Source: Gammaproteobacteria bacterium
Lineage (GTDB): Bacteria; Pseudomonadota; Gammaproteobacteria; SZUA-229
DNA length: 64,000 nucleotides
Assembly (NCBI GenBank): GCA_029881795.1
Contig: JAOULX010000006.1
Span: forward strand, 108,494 to 172,493
Direction of reading: 5' to 3'
Positions 19,355-28,347 of this stretch are shown piece after piece. The notes under the pieces are model-generated. The model did not search any database and had not been told where the DNA came from. It saw nothing but the letters and a program-made list of their open reading frames with translations. The translations under genes were made by a program, and so were the position numbers. Each line of letters opens with the position of its first letter. The stretch's first letter is position 1.

Positions 19355-19411
19355 AAAGGGTTTACTCAGTCGGAGTTGGTAATGTAGCTATGAAAACATT
19401 CTATTTTATAG

Positions 19412-20323
19412 CTAGTTATTAGAAAAAATACCAGAATCTCTGGCGCGTTTATATTGTTGCAGCTGCTTCATTACCAGTGACATGGCATCGGCATAAGGAA
19501 CTGTCCCAGCTTTTCGTATGATGGCTTTGCCTTCTCGGCTGAGTGCAAAACTAATAAATTTCTTAATTTTCTCGTCACTTTCTCTTGGACCTTTAGTTAC
19601 AAGATAAAGCGGGCGATAAAGCAGGTATTCACCATTTTTAATGTTGTCATACGACGGTTCTTTATCATCCAGTTTTAAAATTTTCAAATCCCTTCTTTTG
19701 GCGCTACTGATACCGGTGGTACCAATACCATGCAGATTCTTCACAATGCCTTTTTCAAGTGGGCCAGACGATTTTTCGACAAATTTAGCTTTAAATTCTT
19801 GATCATAATTAGCAAATACCAGCTCTCTTAACGTACGTCCGACACCTGAAAATTTACCTTGGCGAATATAGAGCTCTATCGGTGCATTATTGCCACCCAG
19901 TTCTTTCCAGTTAGTAATTTGACCAATATATATTTTTTGAAGTTCTTTAAAGGTAATGCTGTTGACTGGATTCTCTTTATTGACGACAACAACCAGGGCA
20001 TCCCACGCGACAGGGATCTGGTAGGCATTACGTTCTTCTGGATGATTAGGAAGGGTTGCTCTGCAGGCGCCGCCAATGTCAATAGCGCCCTTGGCGGCGT
20101 TACGTATGCCTTTAGTTGCCCCGCCGCCTTGTAGTGTAACGACGACGCCTGTTTTTGCGGTATAGGCTTTGGCCAATTCACTCATAAAGGCTTTTTTAGT
20201 GATACCACAGCCTGCCCAAATGATATCGTCTGTTTTATTAGCCGGTTCAGCTTGTGCGGGTAGTGTGAAGATCAAATTGAGACTGATTATGATCGTTTTG
20301 ATGTGAATATAATATGCTTTCAT
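19412..20323 (-). CDS. PstS-like periplasmic phosphate-type binding protein
   Basis: About 303 residues; a signal peptide ends near PAQA-EPAN. The mature protein matches the PstS-like group of type II substrate-binding proteins: IIWAGCGITKKAFMSELAKAY, GGGATKGIRNAAKGAIDIGGACR, VNPVNSITFKELQKIYIGQITNWKELGG and a phosphate-loop-like GKFSGVGRTLRE. No pstC, pstA or pstB is adjacent, so it is either a solitary binding protein serving a distant transporter or a sensory protein. It lies 57 nt upstream of, and in the same direction as, the receiver-CheC-kinase group. ATG 20323 is preferred (GGAT upstream) over ATG 20335; both give a plausible signal peptide. Confidence 0.85.
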   Translation of the reverse strand: MKAYYIHIKTIIISLNLIFTLPAQAEPANKTDDIIWAGCGITKKAFMSELAKAYTAKTGVVVTLQGGGATKGIRNAAKGAIDIGGACRATLPNHPEERNAYQIPVAWDALVVVVNKENPVNSITFKELQKIYIGQITNWKELGGNNAPIELYIRQGKFSGVGRTLRELVFANYDQEFKAKFVEKSSGPLEKGIVKNLHGIGTTGISSAKRRDLKILKLDDKEPSYDNIKNGEYLLYRPLYLVTKGPRESDEKIKKFISFALSREGKAIIRKAGTVPYADAMSLVMKQLQQYKRARDSGIFSNN

Positions 20324-20335
20324 GTAAACATCCAT

Positions 20336-20745
20336 TTGTTAATGTATTTATTAGAATTATCATCAAATCATATAATATATATAAGATATTAGCAAAAGAG
20401 TTACTAACTGCTGGGCTATAACAAACTGATATTTAAAGAAATATTAACATTAATCAATGATAATCAATTATTTAATCATTTTATTTTATAGCGAAGATAA
20501 AATACTTAAATTACTAAACACATAATGTGACTGAGTATATAGTGATTGAATAGCTTATACTTCAAGCTCAATTCCACCAATAATGCCATAGATACTACAT
20601 AAAAGTTTCATTCCAACGGGCTTGCGCTACTACAGAATCGCTTTTTATTGCCAGAGCAACTGGCTAAAAAGACCTGAACGGATGTTCAGACCAAATCTTA
20701 ATCTGCAATTAAGGATTAGATTTATCAACGATAAGGAGAGAGCTG
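20336..20745. other. 410-nt AT-rich intergenic region
   Basis: No coding potential seen. It separates the divergent PstS-like and DUF1269 genes, so it should contain both promoters. A small hairpin GCCAG/CTGGC lies at 20650-20664, and an imperfect AATCTTAAT/ATTAAGGATT repeat at about 20694-20718. A strong ribosome binding site (AAGGAGAGAG) precedes the ATG at 20746. Confidence 0.5.
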
Positions 20746-21255
20746 ATGCAAAGACTTTATTTTGTTATACCCAGTGTTACGAGTTGCCGGTCTATTGTTA
20801 ATGAATTGCTGCTGGCAAGAATCGAAGAACGTCATATGCATGTCGTGGCAAAGGAGGATAACCTACCGGCTGACTTACCTCAGGCTAACTTGTTACAAAA
20901 GAGTGATTTTGTACCTGCAGTTGAGAGAGGTATTACCATCGGTGGTGGCACCGGATTATTTGCCGGTATTCTGGCTTATAGCTTTCAAACAGCCGGACTG
21001 GAAGTCGGTGGCTTTGCGATTTTAGCTATTTGCCTGGCCGGTGGTGGTATTGGTGCCTGGATTGCCGGTATGATCGGTGTCGATGTGCCGAACACTCAGT
21101 TAAAGCCCTTTATGCCATCGATTAATGCCGGTAATTTATTATTAATCGTCGATGTTAAACGTAGTAGGGTACGTGAAATCGAAGATATGATAAAAAACCT
21201 GCATCCAGAAGCCACAGATCATGGTGTCGAGGCTGCCTTACCGGTATTTCCATAA
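20746..21255 (+). CDS. DUF1269 family protein
   Basis: A 169-residue protein with a Gly-rich hydrophobic core (GITIGGGTGLFAGILAYSF, then GGFAILAICLAGGGIGAWIAGMIGVDVPN), which matches the DUF1269 group. The glycine-rich helices could insert into or cross the membrane, or form an oligomeric shell; the function is unknown. The flanking parts are ferredoxin-like strands (QRLYFVIPS; LLLIVDVKRSRVREIEDMI). A consensus ribosome binding site AAGGAGAGAG lies 8 nt before the start. It is monocistronic, closed by a strong terminator. Confidence 0.83.
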   Translation: MQRLYFVIPSVTSCRSIVNELLLARIEERHMHVVAKEDNLPADLPQANLLQKSDFVPAVERGITIGGGTGLFAGILAYSFQTAGLEVGGFAILAICLAGGGIGAWIAGMIGVDVPNTQLKPFMPSINAGNLLLIVDVKRSRVREIEDMIKNLHPEATDHGVEAALPVFP

Positions 21256-21276
21256 ACCACTAGTAATCTATATCAT

Positions 21277-21304
21277 GCCCGGTGCTCCACTTGCCGGGCT
21301 TGTT
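21277..21304 (+). terminator. intrinsic terminator after DUF1269 gene
   Basis: GCCCGG (21277-21282) pairs with CCGGGC (21294-21299), with an 11-nt loop and a TTGTTT tract directly after. It sits about 20 nt after the stop codon. Confidence 0.75.
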
Positions 21305-21372
21305 TGATGTAGTCTTGTTAGTTTCCAAAAAGCGCACTTTCGTATTATCGATTGTGATAATATCGCCGCGCT

Positions 21373-22392
21373 ATGAAAACATCTGATTTTAAATACAGCT
21401 TACCCAGCGAGTTAATCGCTCAATTTCCACTTAAGAACAGGGCTGACAGCCGTTTATTAGTAGTTAATAACGCTGAACTTTCAGATCGAAGATTTAGCGA
21501 TATTCTGGAACTGATTAATGCTGATGATTTGTTGGTATTCAATAATACCCGTGTTATTCCTGCACGCTTGTATGGAAAGAAAGCCAGTGGTGGCAAAATT
21601 GAGACTCTGATTGAGCGCATAACTGGTTCCAACTCTGCACTAGCCCATATCAAAGCCAGTAAGTCACCAAAGCCAGGCACACAGCTAATCTTTAATGAGG
21701 ACTTCAGCGCCGTGGTTACAGGCCGAGAAGGCAGCCTATTTAGCCTGGATTTTAACTGCCCAATACTGCCTGCACTGGAGCGGCACGGTCATATACCGTT
21801 GCCTCCCTATATTGAACGTGACGATGATGAGCATGATATTGAACGCTACCAAACCGTTTATGGCAGCGTGCCAGGTGCAGTTGCTGCACCTACTGCAGGT
21901 TTGCATTTTGAGCAGTCAATCTTAGAAGCCTTGCGACAAAAAGGTGTTGATAGCTGTGAAGTGACATTGCACGTCGGTGCCGGTACGTTTCAACCGGTTC
22001 GGGTTGAAGATATTCTCGATCATCATATGCACAGTGAATACATTGAAGTGGCAGACGCCACGGTTGCTAAAATTAAGGCCTGTAAAGCACGTGGTGGCCG
22101 TGTAATTGCCGTTGGTACCACATCTGTCAGAAGCCTTGAATCTGCCGTCATAGACGGAGAAATTAACAGCTTTGCTGGTGATACGGATATCTTTATTTAT
22201 CCCGGTTATCAGTTTAAGGTAGTTGATGTATTGATTACTAATTTTCATTTGCCGGAATCCACCTTGCTGATGCTGGTCAGTGCGCTGGCTGGTTACGAAA
22301 ACATCATGCGGGCTTATCGGCATGCTGTTGCAGAAAAATACCGCTTTTTCAGTTATGGTGATGCGATGTTTATTGCGCCGAATCACGAATAA
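21373..22392 (+). CDS. queA: S-adenosylmethionine:tRNA ribosyltransferase-isomerase QueA
   Basis: A 339-residue QueA, close to the usual length. It transfers and isomerises the ribosyl part of SAM onto preQ1-tRNA to give epoxyqueuosine. Family features include [76 protein letters not shown] and [18 protein letters not shown]. It is followed after 24 nt by tgt, the next enzyme of the queuosine pathway, in the standard gammaproteobacterial order queA-tgt-yajC-secD-secF. The ATG at 21373 matches the family N-terminus; no strong ribosome binding site. Confidence 0.97.
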   Translation: MKTSDFKYSLPSELIAQFPLKNRADSRLLVVNNAELSDRRFSDILELINADDLLVFNNTRVIPARLYGKKASGGKIETLIERITGSNSALAHIKASKSPKPGTQLIFNEDFSAVVTGREGSLFSLDFNCPILPALERHGHIPLPPYIERDDDEHDIERYQTVYGSVPGAVAAPTAGLHFEQSILEALRQKGVDSCEVTLHVGAGTFQPVRVEDILDHHMHSEYIEVADATVAKIKACKARGGRVIAVGTTSVRSLESAVIDGEINSFAGDTDIFIYPGYQFKVVDVLITNFHLPESTLLMLVSALAGYENIMRAYRHAVAEKYRFFSYGDAMFIAPNHE

Positions 22393-23523
<1,131 letters not shown>

Positions 23524-23583
23524 AATTTGCAGCTTGAATACCTGTAATTTCCCGAAAATGTGTTTTTTTTCAATAAATAAATC

Positions 23584-23611
23584 ATTACAACGGTGCACCT
23601 TATGTCATAAT
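23584..23611 (+). promoter_or_regulatory. possible promoter of yajC-secDF
   Basis: ATTACA (23584-23589) and CATAAT (23606-23611) with a 16-nt spacer lie in the 135-nt gap before yajC. Both hexamers are imperfect, so the call is tentative. Confidence 0.3.
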
Positions 23612-23658
23612 ACGGCGCGATTACCGTATTAATACAGAATAACTCTTGAGGAATTTAA

Positions 23659-23997
23659 ATGAACTTTTTTATCTCTGATGCAATAGCAGAAGGCGCAGCA
23701 CAAACTGCACAACAAGGTGATCCGATCATGGGTCTGCTGCTGCCAATCGGTCTTGTTGTACTCTTTTATTTCTTTCTGATTCGTCCTCAGAGCAAGCGCG
23801 CAAAAGAACACCGTCAGATGGTTGATGCAATTGCTAAAGGTGACGAAGTCGTTACTTCAGGCGGAGTTTTAGGAAAAGTCGTTGACGTTAAAGAAAACTT
23901 TGTTGGCGTCGAAATCAGTAAAGATATCGTCATCAATGTACAAAAAAATATGGTTGCGACCTTAATGCCAAAAGGCACTATCAAAGACCTTAAATAA
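23659..23997 (+). CDS. yajC: preprotein translocase subunit YajC
   Basis: A 112-residue single-span membrane protein of the SecDF-YajC complex. TM is at about residues 30-48 (LLLPIGLVVLFYFFLIRP), followed by the conserved RPQSKRAKEHRQMVDAIAKGDEVVTSGGVLGKV. The N-terminus is Ala/Gln-rich. A good ribosome binding site (GAGGAA) lies 6 nt before the start. It is followed by secD after 27 nt. Confidence 0.96.
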   Translation: MNFFISDAIAEGAAQTAQQGDPIMGLLLPIGLVVLFYFFLIRPQSKRAKEHRQMVDAIAKGDEVVTSGGVLGKVVDVKENFVGVEISKDIVINVQKNMVATLMPKGTIKDLK

Positions 23998-24024
23998 TAA
24001 CCTCTAGCTGTAAAGACCGGAAAA

Positions 24025-25878
24025 ATGATCAACCAATATCCGTTATGGAAATACTTACTTCTGCTTGTTGTAGTTGTACTGGGTAGTCTTTATTCGCTAC
24101 CAAACATTTATGGGGAAGACCCATCAGTTCAGGTTTCACATCGCACTGCTGCTGTCGATAATGACACGCAACGAAAAATTGAAGCAGCTTTATCTGCCAA
24201 GCAACTGACCGCGATGTCCTACGCGATTGATCAGGGTCGAATGCTGGTACGATTCAATTCTGAGGATGATCAGTTAAAAGCTACTGATATCATCAAATCA
24301 ACCTTAAGCCGCGACCACATCATTGCTTTAAATCTGGCGCCGGCAACTCCGGCCTGGCTGACAGCTTTAGGCGCTAAGCCGATGTATCTGGGACTTGATT
24401 TGCGAGGCGGTGTCCACTTTCTGATGGAAGTCGATATGGAAGCTGCTATCACACGCCAGATTGATGACCTGACAGCAGAAACACGAAGTTTCTTGCGCAG
24501 TGAAAAAGTACGTTACTTAGGCATAACTCAGGCAAGCAACGCCATGAGTATCAAATTCAGAAATCAAGATGATCGCAGTAAAGCCATCAGCGTGATGGAA
24601 AAAGAATTCGATGGTTTGCGTTATGAAGAAATCGATAAAGACGGTATCTTTCTGATTAGCCACCTCACCGAAAAAGCCATTCGTGATGAAGAAAAGGCCG
24701 CTTTACAGCAAAATATTACCACCCTACGAAATCGTGTTAATGAATTAGGTGTTGCCGAACCAGTGATTCAGCAGCAAGGCACCAACCGTATCGTGGTGCA
24801 ACTACCGGGCGTGCAAGATACAGCTCGCGCAAAAGAGATTCTGGGTGCGACAGCTACCTTGGAGTTTCGTTTAACCGAAGGTACCTATTCAGACTGGTCA
24901 ACAGCTCAGAGTACAGGTCGTGCGCCGTTAGGAAGCCGCTTATACCATGAACGTAACGGTGATCCTGTTTTATTAAAACGCCGTGTTATCGTCACCGGTG
25001 ATCAAATCAATGATGCCGCTTCGACGATTGATCAGCAGTCCGGCTCACCCGCTGTTTCAATCCGCTTGGACGGAAAAGGTGCGAAGAAAATGGGTGACAC
25101 CACCCGTGATCACATCGGTGACCCGATGGCTGTGGTATTTATCGAGAATAAAATTGATACAAAAGTGGTTGATGGTCAGACCATTAAAACACGTCGAAAA
25201 ATTGAAGAAGTGATTAATATCGCCACTATACGCGGGGCTTTTAGTAAAAACTTCCAGATAACAGGACTGAACTCGACTGAAGCTCGTGATTTAGCGCTGT
25301 TATTACGCGCAGGTGCTTTACGTGCTCCAGTAGAAATTATTGAAGAACGTACTGTCGGACCGAGTTTAGGTCAGGACAATATTAATAGCGGTTTTTATTC
25401 AGTAGTGCTTGGATTTGTTGCCGTTCTTATCTTTATGCTGATTTACTACAAACTGTTCGGCATCGTTGCAAATCTTGCCTTAACATTTAATCTGGTATTA
25501 ATCTTCGCAGTTTTATCCATGTTGCAGGCTACCTTAACGTTACCTGGTATTGCTGGTATTGTTTTAACGGTTGGTATGGCAGTCGATGCAAACGTGCTTA
25601 TTTTTGAACGTATACGAGAAGAAATAAGAAATGGAAATTCGCCACAGGCCAGTATCCACGCTGGCTATGCAAAAGCACTGAGTACGATTACCGACGCCAA
25701 TATTACAACCTTGCTGGCCGCAGTTGTATTATTTAGTTTTGGAACCGGTCCTATTAAAGGCTTTGCGATCACATTATCTATCGGTATTCTGACTTCAATG
25801 TTCACAGCAATTTTGGGCACGCGAGCCATTGTTAATCTGATTTACGGCAGCCGCAACATCAGCAAAATATCGATATAA
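24025..25878 (+). CDS. secD: protein translocase subunit SecD
   Basis: A 617-residue SecD, a member of the RND superfamily that uses the proton motive force to help late export steps. TM1 is near residues 7-25. The large periplasmic P1 domain contains LGLDLRGGVHFLMEVD, and NRVNELGVAEPVIQQQGTNRIVVQLPG follows. The C-terminal bundle has five TM segments (about 450-605) including GIVLTVGMAVDANVLIFERIREE, with the conserved Asp and Arg used in proton transfer. It is in an operon with yajC and secF (12-nt gap). Confidence 0.97.
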   Translation: MINQYPLWKYLLLLVVVVLGSLYSLPNIYGEDPSVQVSHRTAAVDNDTQRKIEAALSAKQLTAMSYAIDQGRMLVRFNSEDDQLKATDIIKSTLSRDHIIALNLAPATPAWLTALGAKPMYLGLDLRGGVHFLMEVDMEAAITRQIDDLTAETRSFLRSEKVRYLGITQASNAMSIKFRNQDDRSKAISVMEKEFDGLRYEEIDKDGIFLISHLTEKAIRDEEKAALQQNITTLRNRVNELGVAEPVIQQQGTNRIVVQLPGVQDTARAKEILGATATLEFRLTEGTYSDWSTAQSTGRAPLGSRLYHERNGDPVLLKRRVIVTGDQINDAASTIDQQSGSPAVSIRLDGKGAKKMGDTTRDHIGDPMAVVFIENKIDTKVVDGQTIKTRRKIEEVINIATIRGAFSKNFQITGLNSTEARDLALLLRAGALRAPVEIIEERTVGPSLGQDNINSGFYSVVLGFVAVLIFMLIYYKLFGIVANLALTFNLVLIFAVLSMLQATLTLPGIAGIVLTVGMAVDANVLIFERIREEIRNGNSPQASIHAGYAKALSTITDANITTLLAAVVLFSFGTGPIKGFAITLSIGILTSMFTAILGTRAIVNLIYGSRNISKISI

Positions 25879-25890
25879 CGGAATAATAAT

Positions 25891-26826
25891 ATGCAACTAT
25901 TCTCAAAAAAATTTACTGTCGATTTTATGGGGCAGCGCAAGTTGTCACTGGCAATCTCAGCAGTGCTGATCATCTTGTCTGTTATCAGTCTGTCAACAAA
26001 AGGTTTAAATCTTGGAATTGATTTTACCGGTGGTTATCTGATTGAGGTTGGCTATAAAGAATCTGCTGATTTGAAGTCTATACGCGCTAGACTCAAGGAC
26101 AATGATTTTGCTGATGCACAAGTACAACACTTCGGTACTTCCAAAGATGTACTGGTCAGACTGGCGCCAAGATCTGATTCCAATCAGGCAACAATTAGCG
26201 ATAATGTCTTTAAAGTTTTACAACAGCAATCTGCTGATGTCAGCATGCGCCGCGTCGAGTTTGTTGGCCCGCAAATTGGTGAAGAATTACGTGAACAGGG
26301 CGGCATGGCATTGCTCATCGCTTTATTTGGTATTCTTATTTATGTCAGCTTTCGTTTCCAGTTAAAATCGGCCTTAGGAGCGATCTTTGCACTGGTACAC
26401 GATGTAATTATTACGCTTGGTGTTTTTTCAATTATTCACATGTCGTTTGATCTCAGTGTATTAGCGGCTATCTTGGCTGTAATCGGTTACTCTTTAAATG
26501 ACACTGTGGTTGTGCTTGACCGTATACGTGAGAGTTTCAGAACTATTCGTAAAAAATCACCTGCCGAAATTATTAATATTTCAATCAGTTCAACATTGTC
26601 GCGGACGGTTATTACCTCGCTGACCACACTGCTGGTACTGATTGCGCTGTTTTATTTTGGCGGCGAAGTCATACACGGCTTTGCATTTGCATTAATTGTT
26701 GGCGTTGTGATCGGAACTTATTCATCAATCTTTGTAGCTAGCAGTTCACTGATGCTGATGAAGGTAAGCAAACAGGATTTCCTTGAAGCGGTTAAAGAAG
26801 ATACGGAACTGGACGAGCTGCCATAA
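25891..26826 (+). CDS. secF: protein translocase subunit SecF
   Basis: A 311-residue SecF with the usual six TM segments. N-terminal MGQRKLSLAISAVLIILS forms TM1, followed by LNLGIDFTGGYLIEVGY in the periplasmic domain, RRVEFVGPQIGEEL, and the C-terminal bundle with LAVIGYSLNDTVVVLDRIRE, the counterpart of the SecD proton-relay segment. It ends the yajC-secD-secF operon and is followed by an intrinsic terminator. The charged C-terminus (EAVKEDTELDELP) is typical. Confidence 0.97.
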   Translation: MQLFSKKFTVDFMGQRKLSLAISAVLIILSVISLSTKGLNLGIDFTGGYLIEVGYKESADLKSIRARLKDNDFADAQVQHFGTSKDVLVRLAPRSDSNQATISDNVFKVLQQQSADVSMRRVEFVGPQIGEELREQGGMALLIALFGILIYVSFRFQLKSALGAIFALVHDVIITLGVFSIIHMSFDLSVLAAILAVIGYSLNDTVVVLDRIRESFRTIRKKSPAEIINISISSTLSRTVITSLTTLLVLIALFYFGGEVIHGFAFALIVGVVIGTYSSIFVASSSLMLMKVSKQDFLEAVKEDTELDELP

Positions 26827-26860
26827 TCAGGCTTTAAGTGCAGCGTTACATGAGATCAGA

Positions 26861-26888
26861 AAGCCACCATCTATAGGTGGCTTTTTTG
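26861..26888 (+). terminator. intrinsic terminator after secF
   Basis: AAGCCACC/GGTGGCTT hairpin with a 7-nt loop (ATCTATA) followed by a run of T; a textbook rho-independent terminator 35 nt after the secF stop. Confidence 0.9.
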
Positions 26889-26920
26889 TGCTTGAGTAAG
26901 CAAAGCAAAAACCTCTAATC

Positions 26921-27331
26921 TCAACTTTCAGAAAGGCTTTTAACAATAGGGCAGCATTCTGGTTCAGAAGATAGTTCGCAGGAATGCACCAGCTCATTTA
27001 AGGTTTTTTCAAGTAGCTGGAGTTCAGAAATTTGCTGACTAATTTGCTCCAGCTTGTTTCTGGCTTTTGACTGAATATCTGCACAATGGCCTGAACCAAT
27101 TTCAAGCAATTCAGAAATTTCGGTTAAACTGAAACCAAGCCGCTGGGCTTTTTTTATAAACTTAAGCTCGGAGACAGTGTCTATCGTATATGTACGAAAG
27201 CCCTGAAGTGGTTTTTGAGGCTCTTTTAGCAGGCCGATTTTCTGATAATAGCGAATGGTTTCGACGCTGACGTTTGAATGTTTGGCTACTTTACCGATCG
27301 TCAAAGCAGAAGGCGGCATCTGATGTCTCAA
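26921..27331 (-). CDS. MerR-family regulator with mercury-sensor cysteine pattern
   Basis: A 136-residue MerR-family protein. The N-terminal winged helix is TIGKVAKHSNVSVETIRYYQKIGLL, followed by GFRTYTID and a long dimerisation helix. The C-terminal half closely resembles true MerR: Cys83 (GHCADI), Cys118 (VHSCEL) and Cys126/Cys127 (ECCPIV) match the three Hg(II)-binding cysteines of Tn501 MerR (82, 117, 126), within a conserved KSL end. An extra Cys127 is present. No merT, merP or merA is near. The divergent gene encodes an exported DsrE-like protein, and a dyad lies between them. Effector Hg(II) or another thiophilic metal is an inference. ATG 27319 is an alternative start. Confidence 0.9.
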   Translation of the reverse strand: MRHQMPPSALTIGKVAKHSNVSVETIRYYQKIGLLKEPQKPLQGFRTYTIDTVSELKFIKKAQRLGFSLTEISELLEIGSGHCADIQSKARNKLEQISQQISELQLLEKTLNELVHSCELSSEPECCPIVKSLSES

Positions 27332-27364
27332 ATATATATTACGAATTGTGTATTATTTACTCTA

Positions 27365-27385
27365 TCACATAAACCATTTATGCGA
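27365..27385. promoter_or_regulatory. dyad, candidate MerR-type operator
   Basis: A 21-nt dyad with CATAAA (27368-27373), CCA centre and TTTATG (27377-27382), extended by TC/GA outside one mismatch. It lies between TTTACT (27356-27361) and GATAAT (27384-27389), roughly where MerR proteins bind in a long-spacer promoter, in the shared region of the divergent merR-like and DsrE-like genes. The spacer (about 22 nt) is longer than the 19-20 nt typical of MerR promoters, so the hexamer choice is uncertain. Confidence 0.5.
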
Positions 27386-27417
27386 TAATCCAGCTAATAT
27401 CTAACGGGAATAAATCT

Positions 27418-27933
27418 ATGAAACGATTACTATTATGCCTTATTTTATCCGTTGCACCATCGCTACTCCAGGCCCAGCAAACCAAGCTGACGGTAATAGA
27501 TTTCCCCAATATTCCTGAAATTGCTGTACCAGATGGCATGGGCTACAACGATTTTTACAGCAAGAAGAGCCCGGCTAAAATCGTATTTGGGGTATCGGAT
27601 CCAGGCCATCAGTTGAAAGAATCATTAACGAATGCAGCCTACACCATAAAGTACCTGAAGCCACGTGGGCTTCCCTATGAAATCGAACTGGTGCTATACG
27701 GTAAGGCCATATTAACGGCTAATTCGTTTAATGAAAAATACGCCTCCTATGCTGCCTTATATAGTGAATTAAATAAACACGGCGTGGTATTTAGTATCTG
27801 TAATAATTCACTGTCGGCGCTTAATGAGTCAGCTGACGATTTATATGATTTTATGAAAGTGATCCCGGCTGGCATCCTGCAAATTGCAAAAAAACAACAT
27901 CAGGGCTTTGCGTATATTCACAATACTAAGTAA
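27418..27933 (+). CDS. exported DsrE-like protein
   Basis: A 171-residue protein with a cleavable signal peptide (MKRLLLCLILSVAPSLLQAQ). The mature part is a DsrE/DsrF-like fold: KIVFGVSDPGHQLKESLTNAAYTIKYL, then IELVLYGKAILTAN, and HGVVFSICNNSLSAL, where the cysteine sits at the position of the reactive Cys in DsrE relatives. Such proteins handle sulfur, thiols or oxidative species; periplasmic versions are common but functionally unassigned. It is divergent from the MerR-like regulator and probably its target. A GGGA ribosome binding site lies about 10 nt before the ATG. Confidence 0.82.
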   Translation: MKRLLLCLILSVAPSLLQAQQTKLTVIDFPNIPEIAVPDGMGYNDFYSKKSPAKIVFGVSDPGHQLKESLTNAAYTIKYLKPRGLPYEIELVLYGKAILTANSFNEKYASYAALYSELNKHGVVFSICNNSLSALNESADDLYDFMKVIPAGILQIAKKQHQGFAYIHNTK

Positions 27934-28048
27934 ATGAGTGATTTAACTGGTATTCTCACATTATTTAAAGCCAAGTTGAGCTGATCGTGGTCAGGTATTG
28001 GTCCGACTGTTGGCAGCTAAATTATTTATTTTTTGAGTTTAGTTAGAT

Positions 28049-28071
28049 AAAAGCCCACTGGAGTGGGTTTT
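28049..28071 (+). terminator. intrinsic terminator downstream of DsrE-like gene
   Basis: AAAAGCCCAC/GTGGGTTTT hairpin with a TGGA loop and a T-run; ends the rightward transcript about 115 nt after the stop codon and insulates the riboswitch promoter. Confidence 0.7.
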
Positions 28072-28127
28072 AGGCCATAAATTACGCCAGCTGTCTTTTT
28101 TATAGTAGCCTGTTTGTCTTTTTCTGA

Positions 28128-28155
28128 TTGATTTTTATCCAATATTGGCTATAGT
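28128..28155 (+). promoter_or_regulatory. sigma-70 promoter of riboswitch transcript
   Basis: TTGATT (28128-28133), a 16-nt spacer and TATAGT (28150-28155). The predicted start (about 28162) falls at the 5' edge of the c-di-GMP aptamer, which supports the assignment. Confidence 0.6.
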
Positions 28156-28157
28156 TA

Positions 28158-28249
28158 GGGCAGGAAAATAGCAAACCTATCGAAAGGTAGGGACGCAAAG
28201 CCACCGGCCTGTTGATTAAAACTCTATGGCAGCGGGGTTACCCAGACCT
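28158..28249 (+). ncRNA. cyclic-di-GMP-I (GEMM) riboswitch
   Basis: The core elements of the class I c-di-GMP aptamer are in order: GCAAACC, a GAAA tetraloop stem (CCTATCGAAAGGTAGG), then GGGACGCAAAGCC (28190-28202) and CCGGCCT, and the second stem with AGCGGGGTTACC (28231-28242). The tetraloop and its receptor and the GGGTTACC segment are diagnostic. It is transcribed from the promoter at 28128 and followed by a terminator at 28285, upstream of the 1446-residue surface protein, so it should couple expression to the c-di-GMP level. Whether ligand switches the gene on or off is not evident from sequence. Confidence 0.93.
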
Positions 28250-28284
28250 TCTTTAGTTATCCTTTTTGTTGTTTTCCATAACTG

Positions 28285-28312
28285 ATATTTGAATTTAATC
28301 AAATATTTTTTT
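28285..28312 (+). terminator. intrinsic terminator in the riboswitch expression platform
   Basis: ATATTTG (28285-28291) pairs with CAAATAT (28300-28306), followed by a run of 7 T. It lies 36 nt after the aptamer and 36 nt before the start codon. A competing AGTTAT/ATAACT hairpin (28255-28260 with 28278-28283) lies directly upstream. The stem is AT-rich and weak, which suits conditional termination. Confidence 0.65.
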
Positions 28313-28347
28313 AGCTTTATCTGGAAACACCATTAGGGGTCACTGGT

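Noticed and set aside
21301..21360. Possible queA promoter (TTGTTA with TATTAT)
   Set aside because: Spacer of 22 nt and poor hexamers; not supportable.
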